Shown here: positions 41,933 through 51,350 of the stretch, one piece after another
Layout of the letters: every line of letters starts with the position of its first letter
Numbering within the stretch: the first letter of the stretch is position 1
DNA from: Anaerotignum lactatifermentans
GTDB lineage: Bacteria > Bacillota > Clostridia > Lachnospirales > Anaerotignaceae
Assembly: GCF_016902535.1 (NCBI RefSeq)
Contig: NZ_JACSNY010000009.1
Span: 1-64,000, forward strand
Length of the DNA: 64,000 bases
Direction: 5' to 3'
Program-made: the position numbers and the translations under genes
Notes under the pieces: model-generated
Database searches by the model: none
The model's input: the letters and a program-made list of their open reading frames with translations, nothing else
What the model was told of the DNA's origin: nothing

Positions 41933-42650
41933 GAAAGTGATCCGGCTGTTTACGGCGATGTTGACGGTGGTTCTGTGCATGACCGCCTTCTCCGTCACCG
42001 CCTTTGCGGGTGGTGGGGATGGCGATTACTACACCGGGGAGTCCGCCGAGACGCCCCCGGAACCCACCGAGGAACCCGCCACCGGGGGCATGGAGCCGGA
42101 AGGCCAGCCCCTTACCCCGGAGGGCAACGCTACGCTGGTGGACGATTATTACGGTGACAAGCAGCTTATCACCGTGACCACGAAAGCGGGCAACTATTTT
42201 TACATCCTGATCGACCGGGCCAACGAGGACAAGGAGACCACCGTTCACTTCTTGAACCAGGTGGATGAAGCCGACCTGATGGCGTTGATGGAAGATGGAC
42301 AGACGGAGGAAAAGCCCGCGGCTTGTATCTGCGCCGAGAAATGCCAGGCCGGTGCGGTGAATACTGCCTGTCCGATTTGCGCGGTGAATATGAGCGAGTG
42401 CGCCGGAAAAGCGCCGGAGGTGGAGCCGGAGCCTGAACCGGAGCCGGAGAAAGAGTCCGGCAGCGGCGGCGCCCTGGTGCTGATCCTGATGCTGGCAGCC
42501 CTGGGCGGCGGAGCCTTCGCCTATATCAAGTTCATCAAGCCCAAACAGGGCGCAAAGGTCAGCGCCGACCCGGACGATTATGAGTTCGAGGACGAGGAAT
42601 ACGAAAACGAGGATGTTCCTGAACAGGAAGAACAGGAGGACCAGAATTGA
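41922..42650 (+). CDS. DUF4366/CD1107-family surface protein, right copy (no SH3b)
   Basis: A 242-residue exported protein: signal peptide (TAMLTVVLCMTAFSVTAFAG), short Pro/Glu linker, DUF4366 core (YFYILIDRANEDK, HFLNQVDEADLMALM), Cys-rich CICAEKCQAGAV, Glu-Pro repeat, a membrane helix near 178-200 and an acidic tail. It lacks the ~140-residue linker plus SH3b of the left copy, which looks like the simpler and more usual form. Confidence 0.82.
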   Translation: MKNKKVIRLFTAMLTVVLCMTAFSVTAFAGGGDGDYYTGESAETPPEPTEEPATGGMEPEGQPLTPEGNATLVDDYYGDKQLITVTTKAGNYFYILIDRANEDKETTVHFLNQVDEADLMALMEDGQTEEKPAACICAEKCQAGAVNTACPICAVNMSECAGKAPEVEPEPEPEPEKESGSGGALVLILMLAALGGGAFAYIKFIKPKQGAKVSADPDDYEFEDEEYENEDVPEQEEQEDQN

Positions 42651-44749
42651 GCAAATTGGTGATCTGCGAAAAGCCGAGTGTAGCAAAGAGGATCGCGTCG
42701 GCCCTGGGTGTCACATCCAGGGCCGATGGCTATTTTGAAGGCAGTGGCTGGCTCATTTCCTGGTGCATCGGGCATCTGGTGGGGCTGGCAGACGCGGCCG
42801 TCTACGATGACCGCTACAAGAAGTGGCGGTATGAGGACCTTCCCATCCTGCCCGACCCCTTCCGCTATGTGGTGTCCGAGGAAAAGGCGGCCCAGTTCCA
42901 CATTCTCCGCTCCCTGATGGAACGCCCAGATGTGACAGAGCTGGTCAACGCCTGCGACGCGGGGCGCGAAGGTGAATTGATCTTTCGGCTGGTCTATGAG
43001 GCCGCCGGATGTTCCAAGCCTTTCTCCCGTCTCTGGATTTCTTCGATGGAGGATGCGGCGATCCGGGAGGGCTTTGCCGACCTGCGCCCCGGCGCGAACT
43101 ATGATTCTCTGTATCAATCGGCGCTTTGCCGCCAAAAGGCGGACTGGCTTATCGGCATCAATGCGAGCCGCCTGTTCTCCGTCCTCTACCACCGCACCCT
43201 GAATGTGGGGCGGGTGCAGACGCCCACCCTGGCGATGCTGGCCGACCGGGACAGCAAGATCGTCCTATTCCGCAAGGAGAAATACCATCATGTGCGGCTG
43301 GCGCTGGAGGGAGCCGAGGCGGTCAGCGACCGTATTGTTTCCCCGGAGGACGCCCAGGCCATCCGGGATACCTGTGACGGGCAGCGGGCCGTGTGTGTAT
43401 CCCTGGTGCGGGAGAAAAAGACGGAGAAGCAGCCCAAGCTGTACGACCTGACCACCTTGCAGCGGGAGGCAAACCGGGTGTTCGGCTACACGGCCAAGCA
43501 AGCCCTGGACTACGCCCAATCCCTCTATGAAAAGAAGCTGCTGACCTATCCCCGCACGGACAGCCGGTATCTGACCGGTGACATGGCGGAGACCGCCTCC
43601 GTGGTCCTGCATCTGGCGGCACGAGTGGCGCCCTTCGACGCCTGCCCGGAGTTTTTCCCCGATGTTCTGGCGCTGGTGAATGACAAGGAGGTATCCGACC
43701 ACCACGCCCTGATTCCCACCCTGGAGCTGGAAAAGGCGGATGTGCCTGCGCTGCCTGTAGGCGAGCGCAATATCCTTCTTCTGGTCTGCTGCAAGCTGCT
43801 GTGTGCGGCGGCGGAGCCTTTCGTGTATGAGGTGGTCACGGCCACCTTTGACTGCAGCGGCCACACTTTCACGGCAAAGGGAAAGCAGGTGCTTTCCCAG
43901 GGCTGGCGGGCCATCCGGGAGGTGTTCCGTTCTTCCCTGAAGGAGAAGCCGGAGGATGAAGATTCCGAGAGTGTCCTTCCGGCCTTGACCGAGGGGCAGG
44001 TCTTTGAGCCGGTCGCCGCCTCCGTCACCGAGCACTTCACTTCGCCTCCCAAGCCCTACACCGAGGACACCCTTCTGTCGGCTATGGAGAACGCGGGCAA
44101 AGAGGACATCCCGGAGGATGCGGAGCGGCGCGGCTTGGGCACCCCGGCGACCAGGGCGGCCATCATTGAAAAGCTGGTGTCCGGCGGATTCGTGGAGCGC
44201 AAGGGCAAGAACCTGATCCCCACAAAGGCAGGCGTCAACCTGGTCACGGTGCTGCCGGAACTGCTGACCTCTCCCAAACTCACGGCGGATTGGGAGCAGC
44301 GGTTGAACGAGGTGGCAAAGGGTCAGGCGTCGCCGGAGGACTTCATGGGCGGGATCGAGGCGATGGCGGCGGAGCTGGTGCGGAAATACTCCCACATTTC
44401 CGAGGATGGGCAAAAGCTGTTCCAGCCGGAGAAGGAGACGGTGGGCCTCTGCCCCCGCTGCGGCAAACCGATCTACGAGGGCAAAAAGAATTTTTACTGC
44501 TCTGACCGCTCCTGCCGCTTCGTGCTGTGGAAGGATGACCGCTTCTGGACCAGCCGTCGCAAGGAAATAACCCGGAAAATGGTGGCCGACCTTCTGAAAA
44601 AAGGCCGTACTTCCGTCAAGGGGATGTGGTCGGAGAAGAAAGGTTCCACCTATGACGCCGTGGTGATCCTGGACGATACCGGCGGCAAGTATATCAATTT
44701 CAAGCTGGAGTTTCCCAAACGAAAGGATGGTGTGCATGGCAAAAAATAA
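42647..44749 (+). CDS. topB: DNA topoisomerase III, right copy
   Basis: A 700-residue type IA topoisomerase with LVICEKPSVAKRIASALG, CDAGREGELIFRL, the catalytic LLTYPRTDSRYLT and the C-terminal CPRCGKPIYEGKKNFYC ribbon. The start is TTG, overlapping the preceding stop. About four of five residues match the left copy by eye, so the two modules are related but separate lineages, not a recent duplication. Confidence 0.92.
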   Translation: MSKLVICEKPSVAKRIASALGVTSRADGYFEGSGWLISWCIGHLVGLADAAVYDDRYKKWRYEDLPILPDPFRYVVSEEKAAQFHILRSLMERPDVTELVNACDAGREGELIFRLVYEAAGCSKPFSRLWISSMEDAAIREGFADLRPGANYDSLYQSALCRQKADWLIGINASRLFSVLYHRTLNVGRVQTPTLAMLADRDSKIVLFRKEKYHHVRLALEGAEAVSDRIVSPEDAQAIRDTCDGQRAVCVSLVREKKTEKQPKLYDLTTLQREANRVFGYTAKQALDYAQSLYEKKLLTYPRTDSRYLTGDMAETASVVLHLAARVAPFDACPEFFPDVLALVNDKEVSDHHALIPTLELEKADVPALPVGERNILLLVCCKLLCAAAEPFVYEVVTATFDCSGHTFTAKGKQVLSQGWRAIREVFRSSLKEKPEDEDSESVLPALTEGQVFEPVAASVTEHFTSPPKPYTEDTLLSAMENAGKEDIPEDAERRGLGTPATRAAIIEKLVSGGFVERKGKNLIPTKAGVNLVTVLPELLTSPKLTADWEQRLNEVAKGQASPEDFMGGIEAMAAELVRKYSHISEDGQKLFQPEKETVGLCPRCGKPIYEGKKNFYCSDRSCRFVLWKDDRFWTSRRKEITRKMVADLLKKGRTSVKGMWSEKKGSTYDAVVILDDTGGKYINFKLEFPKRKDGVHGKK

Positions 44750-45272
44750 AGCTGAGGTCAACTTCATGGAGCATTTGAAACCGCTGCTCCCCGCTGGCGG
44801 TGACGCAAGCGATCTGGAGGCGGCGGCCCAGACGCTTGCCGGACTTTCCCCGGAGGACCGTGACCTCCTGGCCGCTGTCCAGGAGTCGCCCTATCGTCTG
44901 ACCACCCTGGAGCAGTTCCGGGAGTTTCCCGCCAACACCGAGTATTTTGTCCTGGAGCCCAACATCCGCAAAGTGGAGGATGTGGGCTGGCGCTATCTGG
45001 CGCAGCATTTGGACGTCCTTCTGCCCCCGGAGCTGCTGGACGCCATTGATCCCGTTCCCTTCGGCAATCATGCCATGCAGGAGGAACAGGGCTGCTTCAC
45101 CAGTAGAGGCTATCTCACCCTCTCCGGCGACGAGTGGGAGCATGAGCGCCCCAGGGAGAGACAGACAGAGAAAAAGCCCTCCATCAAGGAGCGGCTGGAG
45201 CAGAGCCGGAAGGAATGTGCCAATCAGAGCAAGGCGCAGCCCCATAGGGAAAAGCCTGCACCGGAGCGATAA
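44736..45272 (+). CDS. ICE-conserved hypothetical protein, right copy
   Basis: A 178-residue protein sharing LLAAVQESPYRLTTLEQF, YFVLEPNIRKVEDVGW and the tail KPSIKERLEQSRKEC with the left copy at 29,708. The ATG at 44,736 follows AAGGATGGTGTGC and overlaps the topoisomerase end. Function unknown. Confidence 0.65.
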   Translation: MAKNKAEVNFMEHLKPLLPAGGDASDLEAAAQTLAGLSPEDRDLLAAVQESPYRLTTLEQFREFPANTEYFVLEPNIRKVEDVGWRYLAQHLDVLLPPELLDAIDPVPFGNHAMQEEQGCFTSRGYLTLSGDEWEHERPRERQTEKKPSIKERLEQSRKECANQSKAQPHREKPAPER

Positions 45273-45284
45273 GGAGGTGTCGCT

Positions 45285-47144
45285 ATGCCCCATTATGACT
45301 ATGACAAAGATTATCCCTTTGCTGCTTTCATCACCAACCTGGGCAAGTACAACGAGGGCGCCCTTGTGGGCGAATGGGTGAAGTTCCCCACCACGGCGGA
45401 GGAACTGAAAAAGGTCTTTGAGCGCATCGGGATCGGCGCGAAAGACGACTTCGGGCAGACCTATGAGGAATGGTTTATCACGGACTACGACTGCTATGTG
45501 GACGGCCTCTATGACCTGCTGGGTGAGTATGCCAACCTGGACGAGCTGAACTACCTGGCCTCCAAGCTGGACGATATGAGCCAGGATGAATACGAGCGGT
45601 TCCAGGCTGCCATGGAGATCGGCGATCACACGGGCAGCATCCAGGAGCTTATCAACCTGACGGAGAACCTGGACTGCTACGATGTTTACCCCGACATCCA
45701 TGACCACGATGATCTGGGCCGGTATTACATCGAGGAACTGGACACTATGCAGGTGCCGGAGCATCTGCGCAATTACATCGACTATGAGGCATACGGACGG
45801 GACATCGCCCTGGAGGAAAGCGGTCAGTTCACCGACCTGGGCTATGTGCGGGACACCGGGGACAGCTTCCATGAGTATTACGATGGCGAGCGCGGCAGCA
45901 TCCCGGAGGAATACCGGGTGATGACCTTCCAGGATGACATCCCCAAAGAAGAAATTTCGGAATGGGCTATGGACCTTGCCTACGATATGGACGAGTTTTT
46001 CCGGCAGCACGATCCGCAGTATGCCGCCGAGCACCCGGAGGAACACGCGGCGAAGGAAGAAATCTACGAAAATCTGATGGCCGGGCGTATCTCCGCCTTG
46101 GACGAGAAGCTGGCCGCCCTGGGACAGACCCAGGAGGACTATCTGCCTTCGGAGATCGAGAAGTTCAAGGACGCCACCGGCTATGAGGAATGTCTGGATG
46201 TGGCCCCCCAGGCAATCCGGGAGGCGATCGAAAACCCGGATCAGTCCCATGTGGACGAGATGTTGGCCTTTGCGGAACAGGCAAACCGGGAATATGAGGC
46301 GGAGTTGTACGGCCAGCAAGCGGCGCCCACCCCGGATGACCGGGAGACCGGCGAAACGGTGCGGACCCCCAGGGGCACCTTCCATGTGACGGATATGAGC
46401 CGGAAACAGATGGAGGCGGCCGGATACGGTTTCCACCACGAGTCCGAGGACGGGAAGTATCTCATCATGGCCAACGGAAGCCGCGCCTTCGCCATCCCCA
46501 GCGGAGCTGCCCCCGAACATACCGCGCCGGAGAAGCTGACCGTCCTGGTGGTGGAGCCCATGAAGGAGCCCTATGTGAAGGAGATCGCCCCCGGCCTCCA
46601 TGCGCTGCAAGCGGAGGTGGGCGGCGACATTGCCGCCTCCTATCCCTTTGACGATCCGGTGGGGCTGGTGCTGAATGATGAAGGCAAGCTCATCGGTCTG
46701 GACCTGAACCGTTCCCTCCGGGACGAGCATGGCGAGATTTACGACATTGTGGCGGGCACCTTCCTGGTGGTGGGCCTGGGGCCGGAGAGTTTCGCGTCCC
46801 TGCCCCCGGACATGATCCAGAAGTACACTGAGCAATTCAAGCGGCCGGAGCTGTTCGCCAGCATCAACGGGCAGATCGTGTCCGTTCCCGTGGAGCCGGA
46901 AAACCCGCTGCGCACGGCGGAAATGACCCTGGAGGATGATTACGGCATGATCGACGGGATCATCAACAACGGCCGCCGTGGGGAGGAATTGGAGAAAGCC
47001 CAGGCCGAGGCGCGCAGGACCACGCCGGAGAAAAAGCCTTCCATCCGGGAGCGGCTGGAGGACGCAAAGCGGGAGTGTGGGTCGCGAAAAGGCCCGGACA
47101 AGCCCACCCCGCAGAAGAGGCCCCCGGAGCTGGGCGACTTATGA
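45285..47144 (+). CDS. ArdA antirestriction domain fused to DUF3846/DUF4316-type domains, right copy
   Basis: A 619-residue protein with the ArdA opening (AAFITNLGKYNEGALVGEWV), central helical acidic part, DUF3846-like region (LQAEVGGDIAASYPFDD, NRSLRDEHGEIYDI) and tail KPSIRERLEDAKRECGSR. Same length and plan as the left copy. The ribosome site AAGGAGGTGTCGCT is identical in both arms. It should block type I restriction early after transfer. Confidence 0.82.
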   Translation: MPHYDYDKDYPFAAFITNLGKYNEGALVGEWVKFPTTAEELKKVFERIGIGAKDDFGQTYEEWFITDYDCYVDGLYDLLGEYANLDELNYLASKLDDMSQDEYERFQAAMEIGDHTGSIQELINLTENLDCYDVYPDIHDHDDLGRYYIEELDTMQVPEHLRNYIDYEAYGRDIALEESGQFTDLGYVRDTGDSFHEYYDGERGSIPEEYRVMTFQDDIPKEEISEWAMDLAYDMDEFFRQHDPQYAAEHPEEHAAKEEIYENLMAGRISALDEKLAALGQTQEDYLPSEIEKFKDATGYEECLDVAPQAIREAIENPDQSHVDEMLAFAEQANREYEAELYGQQAAPTPDDRETGETVRTPRGTFHVTDMSRKQMEAAGYGFHHESEDGKYLIMANGSRAFAIPSGAAPEHTAPEKLTVLVVEPMKEPYVKEIAPGLHALQAEVGGDIAASYPFDDPVGLVLNDEGKLIGLDLNRSLRDEHGEIYDIVAGTFLVVGLGPESFASLPPDMIQKYTEQFKRPELFASINGQIVSVPVEPENPLRTAEMTLEDDYGMIDGIINNGRRGEELEKAQAEARRTTPEKKPSIRERLEDAKRECGSRKGPDKPTPQKRPPELGDL

Positions 47145-47317
47145 GCCGGAGCAAGAAATGGCGTCTGGAATGGGCGTTCTTCCTGGGCGAGAACGGCAGG
47201 CGCCAGTATAACAAACTCTGTAAGGGCTGCGTTCATCCCTGCAAGCAGAGTTTCCGGGCGGTGGTGGTGTCCTGTCCGCACTATCTTTCCCGCCGTTCCA
47301 AAAAGTGTGGGAATTAG
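47141..47317 (+). CDS. Cysteine-rich small ICE protein, right copy
   Basis: A 58-residue protein (SKKWRLEWAFFLGENGRR, NKLCKGCVHPCKQSF, CPHY) overlapping the ArdA-fusion stop by ATGA. The last gene before the AT-rich cargo; the C-terminus differs from the left copy only in the last ten residues. Confidence 0.75.
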   Translation: MSRSKKWRLEWAFFLGENGRRQYNKLCKGCVHPCKQSFRAVVVSCPHYLSRRSKKCGN

Positions 47318-47451
47318 AGTTCAAAATGGGCAAAGAAACCGCATGTAGCGGCTTTTCCGTGTAGGGGCAGTATGATTTCCCATGTGGAGTGGCAGAGCGT
47401 TTCTGCATAGGGAAAACGCCGGATTTTCATCTTTTATCAAGCAAAATGGGA

Positions 47452-47499
47452 GCGCCACCATCGGATCAAAGTTGTCCGACGGTGGCGCTTTCTTTTTTG
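47452..47499 (+). terminator. Terminator of the right conjugation module
   Basis: AGCGCCACC...CGGA pairs with TCCG...GGTGGCGCT, followed by TTCTTTTTT. The rest of 47,318-47,738 marks the sharp fall from about 60% to about 35% G+C and contains no other supported feature. Confidence 0.75.
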
Positions 47500-47738
47500 G
47501 GATATAAACTTTTGAAAGGCAGTTTGTGAAGTATTTACTTTAAATTCAAACTAAGATGTGCATGTCAATTTATCAGTTGATCCTGTTAAATATAAGTTGT
47601 TTTCTTCTGTAGTGACCTTAAGTGGGAACCCAATTTTAGGCACGGTAGCACAAGAATACTTGACGTTTTTCTCTCAATTATGATACTCTATGATTAAAAA
47701 TGAGGAAATATGAGGAACAGTATACAGAGGTGGTTTGA

Positions 47739-47912
47739 ATGAACAGAGAATATATTACTCTTAACGAATTGGCCAAAAGTCTGAAAATCAGCAGGGCAAC
47801 TATTGATCGCTGGCGAAAAGAGGGCATGCCTTATTACAAAATTGGTAATGGAGTTCGTTTTATAGAAGCAGAGGTCAATGAATGGATAACACTTTATAAA
47901 TCTCAAAAATAA
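47739..47912 (+). CDS. Small excisionase/MerR-like HTH protein at the head of the AT-rich cargo
   Basis: A 57-residue winged-HTH protein: YITLNELAKSLKISRATIDR, then a wing with YYKIGNGVRFIEAEVNEWI. The ATG has AGAGGTGG upstream. It resembles the xis-type proteins of the element only in fold. As the first gene of the AT-rich island it may regulate the operon, or be a leftover of whatever brought the island in. Confidence 0.7.
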   Translation: MNREYITLNELAKSLKISRATIDRWRKEGMPYYKIGNGVRFIEAEVNEWITLYKSQK

Positions 47913-47938
47913 CTTCGCTGGTACGAATGGAGATTATT

Positions 47939-48391
47939 ATGGTGCATCTAAAATATTTATGGCTAATTTTGGTAAGGAGTACACGCAATTTATTACATAA
48001 ATTGCCTACTATATTTTCTTATTTTTTTCTGGCATTTAGCGTTATATGCTGTTTGATAATTCTATTTCCTAGTTGCTTTAATAAGGTACCAGTGCTTTCA
48101 TATTACATTATTGAGGAAGAGCTTCCCATAACCTACACATTGAATGGTGAAGTAAAAGTGCTCGATAAGGATGGAAATATAATTAATAAAAATATTGAAG
48201 TATTTGTCGGCGGGTATAGTACCTTTTTAGAATCAGAACATTTTAATCTAATATTTTCCGCCCCTACAACAGATGAAGTGTATGTTGTAATTCGGTATGA
48301 AGTAAATGGGAATATGGACGAATTCACTGAGTGTTTGGAAATTAAGAATAATAATCATTCAATCACAAAGGAGTTTATTATTTATGCCTGA
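47939..48391 (+). CDS. Single-pass membrane protein with a small outer domain
   Basis: About 150 residues. A basic N-terminus is followed by one strong hydrophobic helix (IFSYFFLAFSVICCLIILFP), then a ~100-residue beta-rich polar domain (LPITYTLNGEVKVLDKDGNI, EVYVVIRYEV). No family recognised. The start at 47,939 has GGAG 7 nt upstream; an ATG 12 bp earlier lacks one. It overlaps the next gene by 8 bp, so it is part of the operon. An outward-facing sensor or membrane effector is possible, but this is inference. Confidence 0.6.
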   Translation: MVHLKYLWLILVRSTRNLLHKLPTIFSYFFLAFSVICCLIILFPSCFNKVPVLSYYIIEEELPITYTLNGEVKVLDKDGNIINKNIEVFVGGYSTFLESEHFNLIFSAPTTDEVYVVIRYEVNGNMDEFTECLEIKNNNHSITKEFIIYA

Positions 48392-49709
48392 TATTTTTGA
48401 GTTTGGGATCATTGGAATGGGACCGGCTGGAATTGGAATGGCAATGAGTTTGTGCAGAACATCCATTAATAATATTAAGAATACAATATGCTTTGAGCGC
48501 GGGAGTTATCCCAGCGCAAAAATTTGTTCTGCTTTTTTGCAAAATGAATGCTGCCATTCCGATATATGTACTGTTATTTCTGGAATTGGTGGGGCTTCGA
48601 CTTTGAGTAGTGGAAAGATCAGCAATTTCCCTGCTGGAAGTGGTTTAGTGGAATTTTTTGATTCGGAACAACAGTTAAAAGAATTACTTAATGAGATTAT
48701 TTTGTTCTTATCCAACAAAATTGTTTTAAAAAAGGTGGAAATTGACAGCAAAATCAAAAAAGATGCGCAAGAATTTTATGAGCAGCGACATATTAAATAT
48801 AAATATTACGATGTTTACGAGTTTGATGGGAAGGACTATAGAAATTTTATTCAAGATACCATCCAAGAACTTAAAGATCAAGGGCTGCACATATTTGATA
48901 ATTCGGAAGTTATAGATGTCAATCGTGATCCCAGTGACTTATATTTTTGTGTCAAAGTTAAGACGCCTAATGGTGAGAGAGTGTTCTTGATTCGAAATTT
49001 GATACTAGCAACAGGAGCGCTTGATATTCAAGACAGGCTCATAGAAAAAATAATTGGATCAGTTAAAAATCAGTATGAAATAGGCGTTCGGATTGAAGCT
49101 CCAGCTAGTGCCTTTGGTAATATACTATCAACACATGGCGATTTAAAACTTAAATGTGGCTCTGGGCGAACATATTGTGTAACAGCTAACGGGAAAATAA
49201 TTTCTTATCAAACTGGCGGAGCAATGTTCTTAGAAGGAAGCATGGAATCTTCCGAAACAACTGACTATACAAATTTGGCAGTTTTAGTAAAATGCAATGA
49301 TGATAAGGAAATCTGCAATTTTTTCAAGCGATATTATGAGGATTTTTGTGGACTTCCAGTCAAGCAAAGATTAGTAGATTACATAAATGGTAAGATAAGC
49401 AATAATACAATAAATGCTACATTAACTTCCGCTGTTTATGGTGATATTAATACTCTATTTCCCACTTCTATTAACGATATGATCAAAGGGTTTATTGACG
49501 ATGTTATAATAGGCGCGATGGGCATATCAAAAGATGTAGTAGTTGTTGTAGCTCCTGAATTAAAAATCTTAAGGAATTTGCAATTTAGTGAAAATTTTGA
49601 ATTGGATAGAAATTTTTTTGTTATCGGGGCAGCAACAGGGAAATTTCGGGGCATACTTCAATCGTTTTGCTCAGGAGTAAGATGCGGACAATTATTAGGT
49701 AGGGAGTGA
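48384..49709 (+). CDS. FAD-dependent oxidoreductase-like protein
   Basis: A 441-residue protein with an N-terminal Rossmann dinucleotide fold (FEFGIIGMGPAGIGMAMSL; GxGxxG at 11-16) and the second FAD-contact motif near the middle (ILATGALDIQD). The C-terminal third has the GAATGKFRG-type FAD-end motif. The general type is NAD(P)/FAD-dependent dehydrogenase; no close named family comes to mind and the substrate is unknown. The ATG at 48,384 has AAAGGAG 10 nt upstream. The next gene starts 6 bp after the stop. Flavoenzymes are unusual beside a methyltransferase and nucleotide enzymes. Confidence 0.7.
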   Translation: MPDIFEFGIIGMGPAGIGMAMSLCRTSINNIKNTICFERGSYPSAKICSAFLQNECCHSDICTVISGIGGASTLSSGKISNFPAGSGLVEFFDSEQQLKELLNEIILFLSNKIVLKKVEIDSKIKKDAQEFYEQRHIKYKYYDVYEFDGKDYRNFIQDTIQELKDQGLHIFDNSEVIDVNRDPSDLYFCVKVKTPNGERVFLIRNLILATGALDIQDRLIEKIIGSVKNQYEIGVRIEAPASAFGNILSTHGDLKLKCGSGRTYCVTANGKIISYQTGGAMFLEGSMESSETTDYTNLAVLVKCNDDKEICNFFKRYYEDFCGLPVKQRLVDYINGKISNNTINATLTSAVYGDINTLFPTSINDMIKGFIDDVIIGAMGISKDVVVVVAPELKILRNLQFSENFELDRNFFVIGAATGKFRGILQSFCSGVRCGQLLGRE

Positions 49710-49715
49710 ATTGGA

Positions 49716-51350
49716 ATGTATATATGGGATGCACTTTACGGAAAAATCGAATTCAGTCCTTTGGTTTATAAGTGCATGCTATCTCCTGAAGTTCAGCGTC
49801 TTCGTGAAGTTAGGCTGTGCAATATTAATTCTCTTTGTATTACAGGGAGTTCAAATACAAATCGCTTTGAACATTCTGTAGGAACCGCATATCTTGCAGC
49901 ACTCAATATTAATTCTAATCTACAGAAGCATTTGAAAATCAGTAAAAAAGAAAAAGAGACATTTATAATTGCGGCTCTACTACATGATGTAGCAAACGGC
50001 CCATTTGGTCATTCTTACGAATATATTATGGAGAAAAAGGGGTTTGTTCCAGAACAGGGATTAGGGGATGTGTTTACAGATGTAGCTTCTTTAGGTAAAG
50101 GTGCACATAAAAATATTTCTCCCTTTGAAACGATTTTCTTTGGAAAACTTCGAGCTTTAACTTCCATACTCAATACGGAACAAAAAGAAGCGATTTCACA
50201 AATAATTGCCGGGAACCATCCTTTAAGCAAATTAATAAGTGATTCTATAGATCTCGATAACATTGATAATGTGTTTAGGATGGCCTATCACATGGGGCTT
50301 AACTTTAGGAAAGAAGCCCCGGTAAAACTTGCCGAGTCGATGTTTATAGAAAATAATTGTATAGTCTTTTTGCAGGAAGCTAAGACATATCTTGAAGAGT
50401 GGTATACTATAAGAGAGAAAGTTTATAAGTTTTTATTATTAAATCCTCAAGAATTTGCAGGAAAATACATGCTTACGGAAGCAATGGATATATTGTTTGA
50501 GTGTATATCTCAAGGCAAGGCAGAAGGCCGCGATATAAAATGGAACTATACTGATTATCAGTTAATGGAGGAATTGAACCAGCTCAAAGAAACCTGGCTC
50601 AAGCGTAAAACATTACTCCTCGAAAATATTGATACTGGAGTAGTAAATAAAATCAGAGAAACAGAACCTGAGGATAGTCAAAGGCTTTTATTGGAGGATT
50701 ATCTTGAAAGTCTAATATTATCAGTGCCAATTAAAGAAAAAGGGAAAACTGGTCAAAGCAATAAGATAGCATTGAGCCCTAATTTTTCTTATAAGTTTGA
50801 GGAAAATGGTGCAGTTACAATAGAGAATCGGAATATGACCTTTGAGATTAGCGAAAGCAAGTTATATAAAGTGGTCAATATTCGTTACAATTCATCGCAG
50901 ATCATTTCAAGACTTATGACGGGAGATTTATATCAATGTTTGATGATCCTTGAAACTCAGGATATTAGTAAATACGGTGCCTTTCTGGAATACTCAAAGC
51001 GCATAGCTATTGAAGATGAGTTGGAGGCTAGAGTCAGAACAAGCAAAGATTTTTCGCGTTTAAACATTGGACTTCACCCCATACTCGATGTAAACAAGAC
51101 TGAAAGACAACTCAAAGTAACATTTAAAGGTGTAAACGCCCCTGTTGTTATTGGGAATATGGCATCAAAAAAGTTACTAATTGGTGTCTTTATAAAAAAT
51201 GAGCCTTATGGCTTAAGGCATGCAAAATTCTCGCTGGGGAAAAATCAAAATAAGCTCATTGACATTGTAACAGAATACTTCGCCTCTTATTTTGAAAATG
51301 GTGCGAAGGTCGTTCCATTGTATGAGGAGGCTGATAGATATGGACAATAG
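49716..51350 (+). CDS. HD-domain phosphohydrolase, dNTPase-like
   Basis: A 544-residue protein. The N-terminal ~210 residues form an HD domain: NRFEHSVGTAYLA (His53), ALLHDVANGPFGHSYE (His90-Asp91, His99) and DSIDLDNIDNVFRMAYHMG, the SxxxDxDxxDxxxR pattern of dGTPase/SAMHD1-like enzymes. The remaining ~330 residues are unassigned. Such enzymes remove triphosphate from dNTPs, and some cut other nucleotides. The ATG lies 6 bp after the previous stop; the stop overlaps the methyltransferase start. Beside the dUTPase-fold gene it suggests nucleotide-pool control, which is an established antiphage strategy in other families. Confidence 0.75.
   Translation: MYIWDALYGKIEFSPLVYKCMLSPEVQRLREVRLCNINSLCITGSSNTNRFEHSVGTAYLAALNINSNLQKHLKISKKEKETFIIAALLHDVANGPFGHSYEYIMEKKGFVPEQGLGDVFTDVASLGKGAHKNISPFETIFFGKLRALTSILNTEQKEAISQIIAGNHPLSKLISDSIDLDNIDNVFRMAYHMGLNFRKEAPVKLAESMFIENNCIVFLQEAKTYLEEWYTIREKVYKFLLLNPQEFAGKYMLTEAMDILFECISQGKAEGRDIKWNYTDYQLMEELNQLKETWLKRKTLLLENIDTGVVNKIRETEPEDSQRLLLEDYLESLILSVPIKEKGKTGQSNKIALSPNFSYKFEENGAVTIENRNMTFEISESKLYKVVNIRYNSSQIISRLMTGDLYQCLMILETQDISKYGAFLEYSKRIAIEDELEARVRTSKDFSRLNIGLHPILDVNKTERQLKVTFKGVNAPVVIGNMASKKLLIGVFIKNEPYGLRHAKFSLGKNQNKLIDIVTEYFASYFENGAKVVPLYEEADRYGQ

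Noticed and set aside
28000-47200. Artefactual inverted duplication from assembly
   Set aside because: The two copies differ throughout (substitutions, an SH3b insert, an extra XF1762 gene, lengths 698 versus 700 for topoisomerase III), so they are distinct sequences; only the junction itself could still be a false join.
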